Of a stretch of DNA of 64,000 nt, positions 1 through 7,775 are shown piece after piece. The translations under genes were made by a program, and so were the position numbers. Position 1 is the first letter of the stretch. Each line of letters opens with the position of its first letter. The notes under the pieces are model-generated. The model was not told the DNA's origin and ran no database searches. It saw only the letters and a program-made list of their open reading frames with translations. Source of the stretch: Streptococcus canis (GTDB lineage Bacteria > Bacillota > Bacilli > Lactobacillales > Streptococcaceae); assembly GCF_900636575.1 (NCBI RefSeq), contig NZ_LR134293.1, forward strand, positions 617,001-681,000. Direction: 5' to 3'.

Positions 1-734
1 AAGGTGGTCATCAATTAACGAGTGGATTGACAGAATTGTCAACAGGCTTGTCAACCTTAAATGCTTCCTTAGCCAAAGCATCACAGCAGTTATCACTTGT
101 TTCTGTGACTGGTAAAAATGCTCAAGCCGTTGCAAAACCTGTCGTATTAAATGAGAAAGATAAAGATGATGTTAAGACGAATGGGATAGGGATGGCACCT
201 TATATGATTGCTGTTTCTTTAATGGTTGTGGCGCTTTCAACCAATGTTATTTTTGCTAACTCTTTATCTGGTCGTCCGGTTAAAGGTAAATGGGATTGGG
301 CTAAACAAAAATTTGTTATTAATGGCTTTATTTCAACTCTGGGTTCTATTATTCTTTATTTAGCCATTCAATTATTAGGGTTTGAGGCTCGTTATGGTAT
401 GGAAACCTTAGGATTTATTATGTTAAGTGGTTGGACGCTTATGGCTCTTGTCACAGCTTTGGTCGGCTGGGATGATCGATATGGCTCCTTTGCTTCTTTG
501 GTCATGTTATTGCTTCAGGTTGGCTCTTCGGGTGGCTCTTATCCAATTGAGTTAAGCGGAGCATTTTTCCAAAGGTTACATCCATTCTTACCAATGACTT
601 ACGTGGTATCTGGTTTACGAGAAACCATTTCATTAGCAGGTAATATTGGAGTAGAAGTGAAAGTCTTAACTGGTTTCTTACTGGCATTTATGGTGTTAGC
701 ACTGCTCATTTATCGTCCCAAGAAAACAGTCTAA
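1..734 (+). CDS. YhgE/Pip family membrane protein, C-terminal part (truncated by window edge)
   Basis: The reading frame is open from the first bases of the window (codons in phase from base 3), so this is the 3' part of a longer gene. The visible part has a soluble stretch rich in Ser, Ala and Gln, then about five or six hydrophobic segments from residue 65 onward and a short basic C-terminus. The order (tail-length-like repeat, then transmembrane block with a G-G-S-Y-P-I-E-L segment) fits the C-terminal membrane domain of YhgE/Pip 'phage infection protein' family members, which are ABC-2-like membrane proteins linked to type VII-like export or phage adsorption. The function here is unknown. 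A rho-independent terminator follows directly. Confidence 0.7.
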   Translation, partial: GGHQLTSGLTELSTGLSTLNASLAKASQQLSLVSVTGKNAQAVAKPVVLNEKDKDDVKTNGIGMAPYMIAVSLMVVALSTNVIFANSLSGRPVKGKWDWAKQKFVINGFISTLGSIILYLAIQLLGFEARYGMETLGFIMLSGWTLMALVTALVGWDDRYGSFASLVMLLLQVGSSGGSYPIELSGAFFQRLHPFLPMTYVVSGLRETISLAGNIGVEVKVLTGFLLAFMVLALLIYRPKKTV

Positions 735-747
735 ATAAAATAACCTC

Positions 748-790
748 AAAAAACAGCATCTAAGGCAGTTACGCTAGCTGCTGTTTTTTT
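748..790 (+). terminator. Rho-independent terminator after the YhgE/Pip gene
   Basis: AACAGC and GCTGTT arms close a loop and are followed by a run of seven or more T on the + strand, 14 bases after the stop codon. Confidence 0.75.
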
Positions 791-830
791 GTCTTATTTT
801 GATAATAGCTTGACAATTTCTGTCAAGCTT

Positions 831-945
831 CAGAACGTAGACAAACTCTATTTTTAAGAAGATGTCGATAAAAATGATTTAATGATCATGACTTCAACCA
901 ACTCTTGAAACACTTAGGTTGTCATGTTTCAGGAGTTTTTCTTTT
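831..945 (+). repeat. Dispersed intergenic repeat, copy 1 (copy 2 at 55098-55213)
   Basis: About 115 bp starting CAGAACGTAGACAAACTC is repeated downstream of recA with roughly 85% identity by eye. Both copies end in the same stem-loop (ACTCTTGAAAC / GTTTCAGGAGT) followed by a T-run. Both sit immediately 3' of an unrelated gene on the same strand. The nature is unknown: a decayed mobile element, a small-RNA gene or a spreading terminator module. Confidence 0.7.
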
Positions 946-961
946 TTAGAGGAGCAAAAAA

Positions 962-1004
962 AGATTGAAGAAACATTGTCCTAACTGGACTTTTTCTTCA
1001 ATCT
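962..1004. terminator. Long hairpin between convergent genes
   Basis: AGATTGAAGAAA and TTTCTTCAATCT are perfect arms with an inner GTCC/GGAC stem. The position between the converging YhgE and DUF4097 units suggests a bidirectional terminator. Confidence 0.6.
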
Positions 1005-1049
1005 GTAGCTTGACAATTTCTGTCAAGTTTTTTAATTGCCTTGCTAAGG

Positions 1050-2132
1050 TTATTTAATAGTAATATCTCCTTTATTGAGGTCAACCACTAAGTTTCCTGT
1101 AGCCGCTTTATTCTCAGCAACATAAGCAATAACATCTGAAGATGATTCCTTATCAATCTTAGCTGGTGTCAGCTGTGAGCCAAGGGAGACTTTACCATTT
1201 TCTGTCCTTGCTTTGTAGGCGATTGCCTTTGCTTCTGTCAAGGTTATGTCAACATCAATATCACCCCCAGTAATAGTATTAATACCTTTAAGGGTAAGGG
1301 CATGAGCGGTGAAGATAGCACTGTTGTCATAGGAGTCGTTCTCCTCCTCTTCTTCTTTGCTTTTAGAAACAGTGAAGGTCACATCTTCAAGGGTTGCTCT
1401 CTCGGCTTTTATACCACCAGGGTGTAGCGATTGAATATTGACAGCTTTTAGAGTGGTATCTTTAGTAGTTAGTTGTCCATTTCCTAAGCTGATGGTCCCA
1501 TTTTCCACACTAGAATCAGTCAGGTTTGAAAAAGAATAGTCAGCTTTTAACTCGAGATTTGTTAACTGGCTTTTAGTGGCATCCAACATACCAGTGATAG
1601 TAGCTTTCTTGACTTTGGTATGTAAAAGGGTAAGATTTCCATTGAATTGCATCTTTTGGACGGTTAGATTTGACAGAGTGGTATGTGGGACATTACTCCC
1701 CTTAATTTCGTCGAGGCTGGTCTTTTCAGGAACAGTAATGATAATAGAACGGTAGTTCTTCTCTCGACGATTATTATTGAGAGTAAAACCTAAAATTTCA
1801 ATTCCACCAGTGATGACAAGGTCTTTAGGTTTTTGCGAAAGAGATAGAGTCTTACCTGTTACTGTTGCAACGATAGGGTCAATAAATTTAGGATGTGTGT
1901 AATAGGTCACTGTTGGCTTTTGAACAGGTCCTGTCTCTACTGTAATAGTTGAAAAATTGCTGTCAATGTCAAGAGCAGTTATTTGGTCAAATGTTTTGAT
2001 GACCTTTTTGGGAGCTGTTTGGTGTTTAATGTTCTGAAGTCCTCCAGTTGCATAGCCAGCCCCTAGAAGAATGGCTCCTAGAATAATACATACCACACTG
2101 GTCATAAAGCATTTACGTGAGATATTTTTCAT
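1050..2132 (-). CDS. DUF4097-family envelope protein
   Basis: The 360-residue product starts with a short cytoplasmic basic stretch and one hydrophobic segment (about residues 10-30, GAILLGAGYATGG), followed by a long beta-rich, repetitive extracellular part. The many regularly spaced T/S-x-hydrophobic strands are typical of the DUF4097 (adhesin-like beta-helix) family. Members often sit behind PadR and DUF1700 genes, as here, and belong to cell-envelope stress modules. The start codon overlaps the stop of the DUF1700 gene by 4 bases, so the two are translationally coupled. An acidic run (EEEEEND) lies near residue 270. The molecular role is not known; the envelope role is inferred from family context. 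Confidence 0.8.
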   Translation of the reverse strand: MKNISRKCFMTSVVCIILGAILLGAGYATGGLQNIKHQTAPKKVIKTFDQITALDIDSNFSTITVETGPVQKPTVTYYTHPKFIDPIVATVTGKTLSLSQKPKDLVITGGIEILGFTLNNNRREKNYRSIIITVPEKTSLDEIKGSNVPHTTLSNLTVQKMQFNGNLTLLHTKVKKATITGMLDATKSQLTNLELKADYSFSNLTDSSVENGTISLGNGQLTTKDTTLKAVNIQSLHPGGIKAERATLEDVTFTVSKSKEEEEENDSYDNSAIFTAHALTLKGINTITGGDIDVDITLTEAKAIAYKARTENGKVSLGSQLTPAKIDKESSSDVIAYVAENKAATGNLVVDLNKGDITIK

Positions 2133-2716
2133 ACTTGGGCTCCTTTCTTATTACTAATCCACTTAATAAAGGCAACAAAAGCCCGTCCTGAAAAACGAAG
2201 GATTGCTGTAGCAATAATCCAAATAAGAATACCACCACCAAAGCTCAACAAGGCGCTGCCGATTCCCATAGCTTGTGCAGGAATAGATGAGCCAAGCAAG
2301 GTTAAGCTTTCAAACAGGGTCACTCCTGCGATAAGAATGCCTGCAAGCCCAAAAACGTAGGCGGCAAAAATAGCTGTGAGCCCGAGCATTAGGCAGGCAA
2401 TAATAAAGAGAATCAACGCCAGCAATACTGGTAAAGCAATCGGAGCAGCAAAGAGGGACAAAAGGGTTAATCCAATGATTGTTGCCTGATTTTTTGGAGT
2501 TTTTCCGGGAGTTGCCAAGTGTTTTCCTAGAACAGTTGAAATGATTTCACTGGCAGCTTCTTTAGGACTTCCTAAATCGTCGATCACCTGACTTTCTTTG
2601 TCAGGACCAGCTTCATCAAAATATTCAATATAATATTCCATCGCTTCATGGTAGTCTTCTCTAGGTAATTTGCGCAAGTATTTATCTAGTTCTGCTAGAT
2701 ACTCAGTCCTTGTCAT
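2129..2716 (-). CDS. DUF1700 family membrane protein (HAAS domain)
   Basis: The 195-residue protein starts with a soluble helical domain (about 1-70) of the HAAS/DUF1700 type, containing the conserved L-x-x-LP-x-x-x-x-x-x-A-x-x-Y-Y-x-E-Y-F-D-E-A pattern. Four or so transmembrane helices follow (about 80-185). Its start overlaps the upstream PadR gene by 14 bases and its stop overlaps the DUF4097 start, which makes one polycistronic unit. Family knowledge: DUF1700 proteins accompany PadR-like repressors and envelope-stress genes. The specific activity is unknown. Confidence 0.82.
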   Translation of the reverse strand: MTRTEYLAELDKYLRKLPREDYHEAMEYYIEYFDEAGPDKESQVIDDLGSPKEAASEIISTVLGKHLATPGKTPKNQATIIGLTLLSLFAAPIALPVLLALILFIIACLMLGLTAIFAAYVFGLAGILIAGVTLFESLTLLGSSIPAQAMGIGSALLSFGGGILIWIIATAILRFSGRAFVAFIKWISNKKGAQV

Positions 2717-3029
2717 GTCTTAAGCTCCCTTCAATAATCCCGTCTAAGGCAAATTTATAGCTCTGCCATTCTTTTTTTAGAAAAATCAGCTGCGCTCTTC
2801 CCGAAGAAGTGACAGCATAATATTTACGCTTTCGTCCCTGATGTTCTTGACTATAAGTTGTCAAAAAACCTGCCTTTTCCAATTTTTTAAGAATAGGATA
2901 GAGGGTGGATTCTTTGATATTAGCCACTAGTTTAATGGTTTGACTAATATCGTAACCGTAAGAATCATTTTTTTCGACAATGGCTAAAATCAGAAATTCA
3001 ATCAAGGTAGCCGATACTGGAAAATACAT
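2703..3029 (-). CDS. PadR family transcriptional regulator
   Basis: The 108-residue winged-helix protein has the PadR core: an N-terminal hydrophobic helix (LIEFLILAIVEKNDSYGYDI), the recognition helix with ESTLYPILKKLEKAGFL and a basic wing (GRKRKYYAVTSSGR). It is first in a three-gene operon with DUF1700 and DUF4097 genes. PadR proteins bind AT-rich dyads as dimers and usually repress their own operon. Two perfect AT palindromes flank a near-consensus promoter just upstream, consistent with autoregulation. The effector ligand is unknown. Confidence 0.88.
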   Translation of the reverse strand: MYFPVSATLIEFLILAIVEKNDSYGYDISQTIKLVANIKESTLYPILKKLEKAGFLTTYSQEHQGRKRKYYAVTSSGRAQLIFLKKEWQSYKFALDGIIEGSLRHDKD

Positions 3030-3043
3030 TTTAGGCTCCTTTC

Positions 3044-3126
3044 ATATATAAAAATTTTATATATAATTATTTTATACATTTAGTATAAACTTAGTTTTTT
3101 GATATGTCAATATTTTATATATAAAA
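3044..3126 (-). promoter_or_regulatory. padR operon promoter with two AT-rich palindromic operators
   Basis: On the minus strand TTGACA (3105-3110) and TATACT (3082-3087) are separated by exactly 17 bases. Downstream, 3044-3064 is a perfect 10-1-10 palindrome (ATATATAAAA arms). Upstream, 3113-3126 is a perfect 14-bp palindrome (TTTTATATATAAAA). The two sites share TTTTATATAT and bracket the promoter, as expected of PadR operators. Confidence 0.75.
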
Positions 3127-3234
3127 AAATAATATATACCAAAAATCACTAACTAGGCGTAATAGGTTGACCAAAAAGCTAGGATTGGTTATGATGAAGA
3201 TAAGACTAACGGAAAGAGAAATTAGAGAAAGGTT

Positions 3235-3840
3235 ATGAAGGACTTATTAAAGCAGTATCAGGCAAAACCACTAGGAGAGAAGAAGCGGTACGCTGTGTTT
3301 TTACCTCTTATTCTTATCAATGATGACTGGCATATCTTATATGAAGTGAGAAGCCAATATGTTTCACAACCAGGGGAAGTTTCTTTCCCAGGGGGGCGAG
3401 TAGAAAATCAGGAGACACTCCAAGAGGCTGCTGTCCGAGAAACAGTTGAGGAATTAATTGTTGATGCGTCCCAGATCCAGATATGGGGTGAAATTGATTA
3501 TTTAGTACAGTCATCTAGGACTATTCATTGTTTTGTTGGTCAATTAATTATTGATGATTGGAAAAGCATACAGCCTAACGAAGAAGTTGACAGGATCTTT
3601 ACAGTACCTTTACGTCAACTACTTGTCACAGATCCTGTCTACTATCGTTTAGAAGCAGCTCCTATTGAAACAACGGACTTTCCTTTTGACCGTATTCGTA
3701 ATGGCAAAGACTACCAATTTAGCCAGCAATATCGTAGTATTCCATTTTATGAAAATCTAGAAGAGACTATCTGGGGAATGACTGCTCAGTTTACCCAATG
3801 TTTTATTGATATTCTGAAAAAAACAACGCAAGAAGAATAA
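3235..3840 (+). CDS. Nudix hydrolase, CoA-pyrophosphatase type (NudL-like)
   Basis: The 201-residue protein carries a Nudix box at about residues 53-76 (G-x5-E-x7-RE-x2-EE), preceded by QPGEVSFPGG, the extension seen in CoA diphosphatases of the NudL/UPF0035 group. These enzymes cleave CoA and its derivatives to phosphopantetheine and 3',5'-ADP. The usual Gly after the EE pair is Ile here. The ATG follows GAGAAAGGTT. It is divergent from the padR operon and appears monocistronic. The substrate is inferred from the motif and not demonstrated. Confidence 0.82.
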   Translation: MKDLLKQYQAKPLGEKKRYAVFLPLILINDDWHILYEVRSQYVSQPGEVSFPGGRVENQETLQEAAVRETVEELIVDASQIQIWGEIDYLVQSSRTIHCFVGQLIIDDWKSIQPNEEVDRIFTVPLRQLLVTDPVYYRLEAAPIETTDFPFDRIRNGKDYQFSQQYRSIPFYENLEETIWGMTAQFTQCFIDILKKTTQEE

Positions 3841-3926
3841 GCAGAGGACGAAGGATATCGGCGGCCCTTGATCGATTTGGCATGATGGCGTAAACTAGGG
3901 AAAGCGATGATAGATTGAGAAAAGAA

Positions 3927-4058
3927 ATGACGGTAGAAACGATTACTTTATATGGTAGTCTAGCTTTTCTAGCTCTTTTATTAGATAATGAATTAGTTGC
4001 TTCAGACCAAGTGCTATCAGTAAAAGCATTGAAAGAAATCATTTTAGTGAATGTTTAA
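3927..4058 (+). CDS. Possible 43-residue ORF of unknown function
   Basis: A short + strand ORF (MTVETITLYGSLAFLALLLD...) has a hydrophobic central stretch and a weak purine-rich sequence (GAGAAAAGAA) before its ATG. It lies between the Nudix gene and a terminator. It could be a small membrane peptide or the remnant of a longer gene. I recognise no family, and an overlapping minus-strand ORF in the same place is judged a shadow. Confidence 0.25.
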   Translation: MTVETITLYGSLAFLALLLDNELVASDQVLSVKALKEIILVNV

Positions 4059-4079
4059 GTTACTAAAAGACTGCAAAAA

Positions 4080-4108
4080 GGAGCTGGGCAAAAAGTCCAA
4101 CTCCTAAT
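4080..4108. terminator. Rho-independent terminator
   Basis: GGAGCTGGGC and GTCCAACTCC pair with two wobble or mismatch positions around AAAAA, followed by a T-rich tract. It separates the Nudix side from the DUF368 side. Confidence 0.55.
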
Positions 4109-4200
4109 TTTATTTAAGCTAGAATTGCAAGACGTAGTGGTTGATTGGCATCTTTGTTCGCTTTTCAATCTTCAAAGATAGCCTAATCAACTGTGCGGGG

Positions 4201-4245
4201 GTGGGAAAACGAACTCTTTGTTGATTGCTATGAGTTCTTTCCCAC
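4201..4245. repeat. Long inverted repeat downstream of the DUF368 gene
   Basis: GTGGGAAA..GAACTC is mirrored by GAGTTC..TTCCCAC, with a 15-17 base loop. On the minus strand it follows the DUF368 stop codon, so it may end that transcript. A 63-codon ORF (4119-4310) runs through the dyad and overlaps the DUF368 gene. I do not count it as a gene. Confidence 0.5.
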
Positions 4246-4290
4246 TCCCTTTTTTGACTGTCAATAAAGTTGTCAAGATAGAGGCCAGCC

Positions 4291-5133
4291 TTATTTGTAT
4301 TTTTCTTCAAGTTTACTCATCCAAAGACCTAGCCATATTCCTAAAGCGAAGAGAAGAAAGGCCGTTACCCAAGTCCCTAGACTAGCGCCAACGTACGAAA
4401 TAGATTCACTACTACTGCTGTTTGGAATTAAAATCAGAATCGTACTTGATAAGACGATACCGATAATAAAATGATAAACGCGGGAATGGTGATGGGTCAA
4501 GGCAAAATCCATGATTTTTGAAAAAGCGAGGATAGCCAAGATTCCCCCAATAGCAATCGGTAAGAATGTTCCCATCAAATCAAGTGATTTGAAACCAATC
4601 AGCATAGGGGAATAGAGCCCTAGTATTAATAGCAAATTGGATGGGCTGAGCCCGGGAACTAAAACTCCCAAGGCAATCAAGACACCTGCTAGAATAAAGG
4701 TTAGAAAATTAGCAGGAAGAGTGCCCACAAGGTCATTCAGAAAATAGAGGCCAAGACCAGACACAACAAAAGTAGCCACTAACCAAATCATATCTGTTTG
4801 ATCACGTTTGGAGTGTTTGGTCGATTCAGCAACAAGGCTAGGGATAGTTCCCACAATCGCTCCAGCAAAGCCCCAAAGAACAACAACTTGATAATGTTTT
4901 AACAGAAATTCAACAGGGTAGGAAAAAAGAGCAATTCCTAAAATCCCCCCAATACCAACCGGTAGGAAAAAGAGCACATTTTCTACAAAATGATCACGAA
5001 TATGGGCCAAGAACGAAATCATACGTTCATAGATGCCAAGAATGGCTGCTAAAACCCCACCTGATACTCCAGGTAAAATGAAACCAAGCGCAATAATCAT
5101 TCCCTTAAAGACGCGAGAAATAAACGAAACCAT
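4291..5133 (-). CDS. DUF368 family undecaprenyl-phosphate translocase (PopT-like)
   Basis: The protein is about 280 residues, highly hydrophobic, with 8-9 membrane segments arranged as two similar halves. Each half begins with a conserved G-(F/V)-(I/L)-(L/V)-PG-(V/L)-S motif (ALGFILPGVSGG near the N-terminus; LGVLVPGLSPSN in the middle). DUF368 proteins were recently shown to flip undecaprenyl phosphate, the recycled lipid carrier of wall synthesis, back across the membrane. I start at the ATG at 5133 because TTGGAGG lies about 6 bases upstream; a further-upstream TTG would overlap that ribosome binding site. Confidence 0.85.
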   Translation of the reverse strand: MVSFISRVFKGMIIALGFILPGVSGGVLAAILGIYERMISFLAHIRDHFVENVLFFLPVGIGGILGIALFSYPVEFLLKHYQVVVLWGFAGAIVGTIPSLVAESTKHSKRDQTDMIWLVATFVVSGLGLYFLNDLVGTLPANFLTFILAGVLIALGVLVPGLSPSNLLLILGLYSPMLIGFKSLDLMGTFLPIAIGGILAILAFSKIMDFALTHHHSRVYHFIIGIVLSSTILILIPNSSSSESISYVGASLGTWVTAFLLFALGIWLGLWMSKLEEKYK

Positions 5134-5257
5134 AACTGCCTCCAAAAAATAGTTATCTTATTGTACCATATTTTTAAGAGAGCAGCGGAGCGAAAACTGT
5201 AGGGTGTTGAACTGGCGAAGAGGAAGCTAGACTAGTCTTGCTCAAACTAAAACAAAA

Positions 5258-5289
5258 AAAGCCTTTGAAACGTTGATTTCATAGGCTTT
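5258..5289 (-). terminator. Terminator stranded left of the IME, probably the original rpmG terminator
   Basis: AAAGCCT..GAAA and TTTC..AGGCTTT form a hairpin with a T-run on the minus strand. It lies just beyond the displaced rpmG 3' end at 5302, where the native rpmG transcript would have ended before the element inserted. Confidence 0.6.
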
Positions 5290-5301
5290 CTATACATTGT
5301 C

Positions 5302-5324
5302 TTATTTTACTTCAGTAAGAGTTA
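5302..5324. repeat. attL candidate of the rpmG element (displaced rpmG 3' end)
   Basis: Read on the minus strand, this codes T-E-V-K-stop in the same way as the rpmG C-terminus at 13537-13559. The two 23-bp segments align without gaps at about 16 positions and share TCAGTAA. This marks the left junction of the element. The identity is lower than for a fresh duplication, so the true core may be shorter. Confidence 0.6.
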
Positions 5325-5391
5325 AATAATTTCTATTTTAGCTGTTAGAAACGTTGGTACATCAATGTTTCTAGAATGCTACATAATAAAA

Positions 5392-5411
5392 GGTAGAGTG
5401 AATGGTAGAGT
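5392..5411. repeat. Left integrase arm-type sites (paired GGTAGAGT)
   Basis: GGTAGAGT occurs twice, 4 bases apart, at 5392-5399 and 5404-5411. The same pair with the same spacing and orientation is found at 13423-13442. Both pairs lie about 70-95 bp inside their att candidates, as expected for integrase arm sites. Confidence 0.65.
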
Positions 5412-5413
5412 AG

Positions 5414-6679
5414 TTATTGCGTTAGCTCAGCAATCTTTTCAAGATAAATCCCCACAGCTTCTAACTTTCGTTGTGGTGCTAATTCAGCGTAAGTATCCAT
5501 TGTAGTTGAAATGGATTTATGTCCCATTCTGACTTGGAGTTCTTTCCAATTTGTTCCAGCATTAAGTAGCATTGAAGCATGAGTATGTCGGAATAAATGG
5601 AAACCATAGTTTGGTAATCCAAGACCTACTAACCTTTTCTTAAGAGTTGTTCTCTCGTTTCTGTCACACATATAGTTCCCATAGATTGTAGGGAAAATCA
5701 GTTTTGTTCTATGTCTGTTGTGCAATTCAAGATACTTGTTCATTTCGTGGTGGAAATCTCTGAGTTTTTCTATTATGGGGGGAGGGACAGGGACAGAGCG
5801 ATTTCCTGCATCAGTTTTTGGTGTAGCTTTACAGATAACTTCCCCTTTTGTCCCATCTTTTTTATTTGCGGTTTTCCACATCAATGTTTTACTGACGTTA
5901 ATAGAAGAATTTTCAAAATCTAGGTCATCAATCGTCAATGCAAGTAATTCATTTATTCGCAAAGCGGAGGCTAATAGAGTATTACAAATTAACTTAAATC
6001 TACGATTGGCTCTATTGTTATCTAAACTTTCAAGATAATTAAGCCATATTACAAGACCATCATCATGTAATACCATGATGCGTTGCTTATTTGATTTTGG
6101 CTTAGGTGGTATCTTAACAGTGCTAACAGGATTAGTGATTAGTCCATAGTTTGTAATTCCATAGTCAAAAATATCTTTCAACTTATGGATAACAGCACCA
6201 AAATCTTTAGCACTACCTTTATCAGCACGCTTTATACCAGATTCAATGGACTCTTTTGATTTCTTTGCCAAATCGTTTAACCAAAGCTGGATATCCGCAG
6301 ATTCAATTTTATCTGGTTTGTAATCTCCAAATTTAGGGATAATATAATTATCAAGATAACCTCTTACTCTGTTCAGAGTATTATGCGAGTTAACCCAGGT
6401 TTTATATGATTTAAACCATTCTTCAGCTAAATCTTCCAGTGTATCAATGACGATAACTTTTTCTCGTGTTGAGCCATTTTTTTCAAATTCTAGTCGTGCT
6501 TGAATGATTGCTCTATCTAACTGTTTTAGTGTCTTGGCTGTAATGGTAGTAGTGACTTGCTTACCAGTTTTGATATCTTTTCCCAGAAATGTCCCCTTCA
6601 AAGTGTATGAGATGGACTTATCTTTTTTGATTTTTTTAATGACTTTTTTGCCATTATGAATAATTGTTTCAGTTTCCAT
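5414..6679 (-). CDS. int: Tyrosine recombinase (integrase) of the rpmG element
   Basis: The 421-residue protein has the layout of Tn916/phage-type integrases: a beta-rich arm-binding N-terminus (about 1-75), an SAM-like core-binding domain (about 80-185) and a catalytic domain with Arg in ALRINELLAL, the HxxR motif in FHLFRHTHAS, a later His in GHKSISTT and the nucleophilic Tyr in MDTYAEL. It would excise and insert the element at the 3' end of rpmG. It is last in the order rep-xis-int on the minus strand and lies next to the left att site. The protein appears intact, so the element may still move. Confidence 0.93.
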   Translation of the reverse strand: METETIIHNGKKVIKKIKKDKSISYTLKGTFLGKDIKTGKQVTTTITAKTLKQLDRAIIQARLEFEKNGSTREKVIVIDTLEDLAEEWFKSYKTWVNSHNTLNRVRGYLDNYIIPKFGDYKPDKIESADIQLWLNDLAKKSKESIESGIKRADKGSAKDFGAVIHKLKDIFDYGITNYGLITNPVSTVKIPPKPKSNKQRIMVLHDDGLVIWLNYLESLDNNRANRRFKLICNTLLASALRINELLALTIDDLDFENSSINVSKTLMWKTANKKDGTKGEVICKATPKTDAGNRSVPVPPPIIEKLRDFHHEMNKYLELHNRHRTKLIFPTIYGNYMCDRNERTTLKKRLVGLGLPNYGFHLFRHTHASMLLNAGTNWKELQVRMGHKSISTTMDTYAELAPQRKLEAVGIYLEKIAELTQ

Positions 6680-6768
6680 ATTTGCCTTTCTTCATGGATA
6701 TTGAAGTAGGCTAAAATAGTTACCACTCTTTCTTTTAGATAAAACTATTTTAGCACAAATTTTCAGAA

Positions 6769-7017
6769 TTAGGATTGTAAAAAGTTGATAATATCATCTA
6801 GTAGATAGAAGACGGTTCGAGTTCCCTCTATAGGAGGTTCTAATCTTTTTAATCCTTTTTGTTCCCAAGTTTTTAGTGTGTTTGGGGAGATATTTAGCTG
6901 TTTTAGCAATTCTCGCTGTTGTATTATCTTTAGTGGTATGTTCTGTTCTTTGATTTGAATGAGTTTGATAAGTGTTTGCAATAATTGTTCAATTTGTTCT
7001 AATTTTTCGTTATTCAT
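6769..7017 (-). CDS. Excisionase-like HTH protein of the rpmG element
   Basis: The 82-residue protein has a leucine-rich N-terminal helix (EKLEQIEQLLQTLIKLIQ) and a MerR/excisionase-type winged HTH (LLKQLNISPNTLKTWEQKGL...) ending in a YLLDDIINFLQ helix. Proteins of this type sit just upstream of int in many streptococcal elements and act in excision or as regulators. It overlaps the Rep gene by 8 bases, so it is translationally coupled. A relative with the same fold is encoded by the second island at 38063-38341. Confidence 0.7.
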   Translation of the reverse strand: MNNEKLEQIEQLLQTLIKLIQIKEQNIPLKIIQQRELLKQLNISPNTLKTWEQKGLKRLEPPIEGTRTVFYLLDDIINFLQS

Positions 7018-7615
7018 TATTCTCTTTCTCCTCTGTGTTTGAATTATGGAGTCGATTAGGATTGTATCTTCGTGAATCTAGGTATTTAGCGAAGAAATAT
7101 GTACGTTCAATGATAAGCCCTAATAAATTGGTATTGTTTGCTCGGGCATACCAGACCAATTCTTCAAATTCGGTAAAGTCGTTCTCTTCGATAATATCAA
7201 CTACTTCATGTATAAAATCCGAGGAGTTCATCTCCATCAAGAATTTTTCTAAATTAAAGCCGCAACCGACTTCAATATCCTCAATGTTGTAGGGGGTCTT
7301 ATCTGGATTTTCCGCATGGGTAAAGTAGTCAAATAAACCAGTGGGAGACATAACTACCTCCACATGTGCTGGACCGTTTAGTTTGTCACTGATGATATTT
7401 GATACTTGTGAATAGCTTTTCAGTGAATCAAAGAAGAAAGCACCGTGTTTGTGCGATTTCTTGAACTCTCCCGTCTGTCTATTAACGTCCTTATCGTGCC
7501 AAGGACTAAGAATAAACGGAATATGGAGTTCCTCTAATATATTCAAGTAGTTCTCTGGGGCGCTTTCCTCGTAGAAGAGAAAAGTCCATTTGGTTGAGCG
7601 CTGTTCTTTTGCCAT
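7010..7615 (-). CDS. Rolling-circle replication initiator / relaxase, Rep_2 (pMV158 RepB) type
   Basis: The 201-residue protein shows the HUH-endonuclease motifs of the pMV158 family: SPWHDKD (about 37-43), the metal-binding HKH pair at His55 and His57, and DYFTHAENPDK with the candidate catalytic Tyr97. Such proteins nick a specific strand and start rolling-circle replication. Related proteins have been reported as relaxases of streptococcal IMEs that pair with TcpA-type coupling proteins. A hairpin with a pMV158-like nick sequence lies 105 bases upstream of the start. There is no helicase domain, so unwinding depends on a host or helper protein. Confidence 0.85.
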   Translation of the reverse strand: MAKEQRSTKWTFLFYEESAPENYLNILEELHIPFILSPWHDKDVNRQTGEFKKSHKHGAFFFDSLKSYSQVSNIISDKLNGPAHVEVVMSPTGLFDYFTHAENPDKTPYNIEDIEVGCGFNLEKFLMEMNSSDFIHEVVDIIEENDFTEFEELVWYARANNTNLLGLIIERTYFFAKYLDSRRYNPNRLHNSNTEEKENNE

Positions 7616-7640
7616 AGGCAGTTACCTCATTTCTTTTGGG

Positions 7641-7676
7641 TTCTATTACTAAGGAGAAATGACAGGTCGTATGCAA
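7641..7676 (-). promoter_or_regulatory. Shared leader motif, copy A (upstream of rep)
   Basis: On the minus strand ACTTTGC, then 16 bases, then CTCCTTAGTAAT. The same two blocks with the same spacing occur upstream of the 9523-9843 gene. Each copy precedes an operon of the element, so this is a candidate element-specific promoter or operator. Confidence 0.55.
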
Positions 7677-7719
7677 AGTTTTTTTGAAAAAATTGAATTT
7701 TTTGTGATTATTGATTATT

Positions 7720-7753
7720 GACATATTGGGGGTCGTAGTCACCCCAATATGTC
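7720..7753 (-). other. Candidate double-strand origin / oriT hairpin with nick site
   Basis: Perfect 12-bp arms (GACATATTGGGG / CCCCAATATGTC) enclose a 10-base loop that reads TGACTACGAC on the minus strand. The pMV158-family nick sequence is TACTACGAC, cut before the final AC and exposed in a hairpin loop; 8 of 9 bases match here. The site is immediately upstream of the element's own Rep_2 gene. Confidence 0.7.
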
Positions 7754-7775
7754 ATGATAGAAAAGAATATAAAAA

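Larger units (their letters stand above)
806..1027. repeat. Pair of identical 22-bp hairpin sequences spaced exactly 200 bp
   Basis: The 22-bp sequence beginning TAGCTTGACA occurs at 806-827 and again at 1006-1027. Each copy is itself an inverted repeat with arms CTTGACA/TGTCAAG around ATTTC. The two copies bracket a dispersed repeat and a strong terminator hairpin in the convergent intergenic region. Confidence 0.7.

Noticed and set aside
4119..4310. 63-codon minus-strand ORF after the DUF368 gene
   Set aside because: It overlaps the DUF368 coding end, spans a long inverted repeat and has no convincing ribosome binding site.
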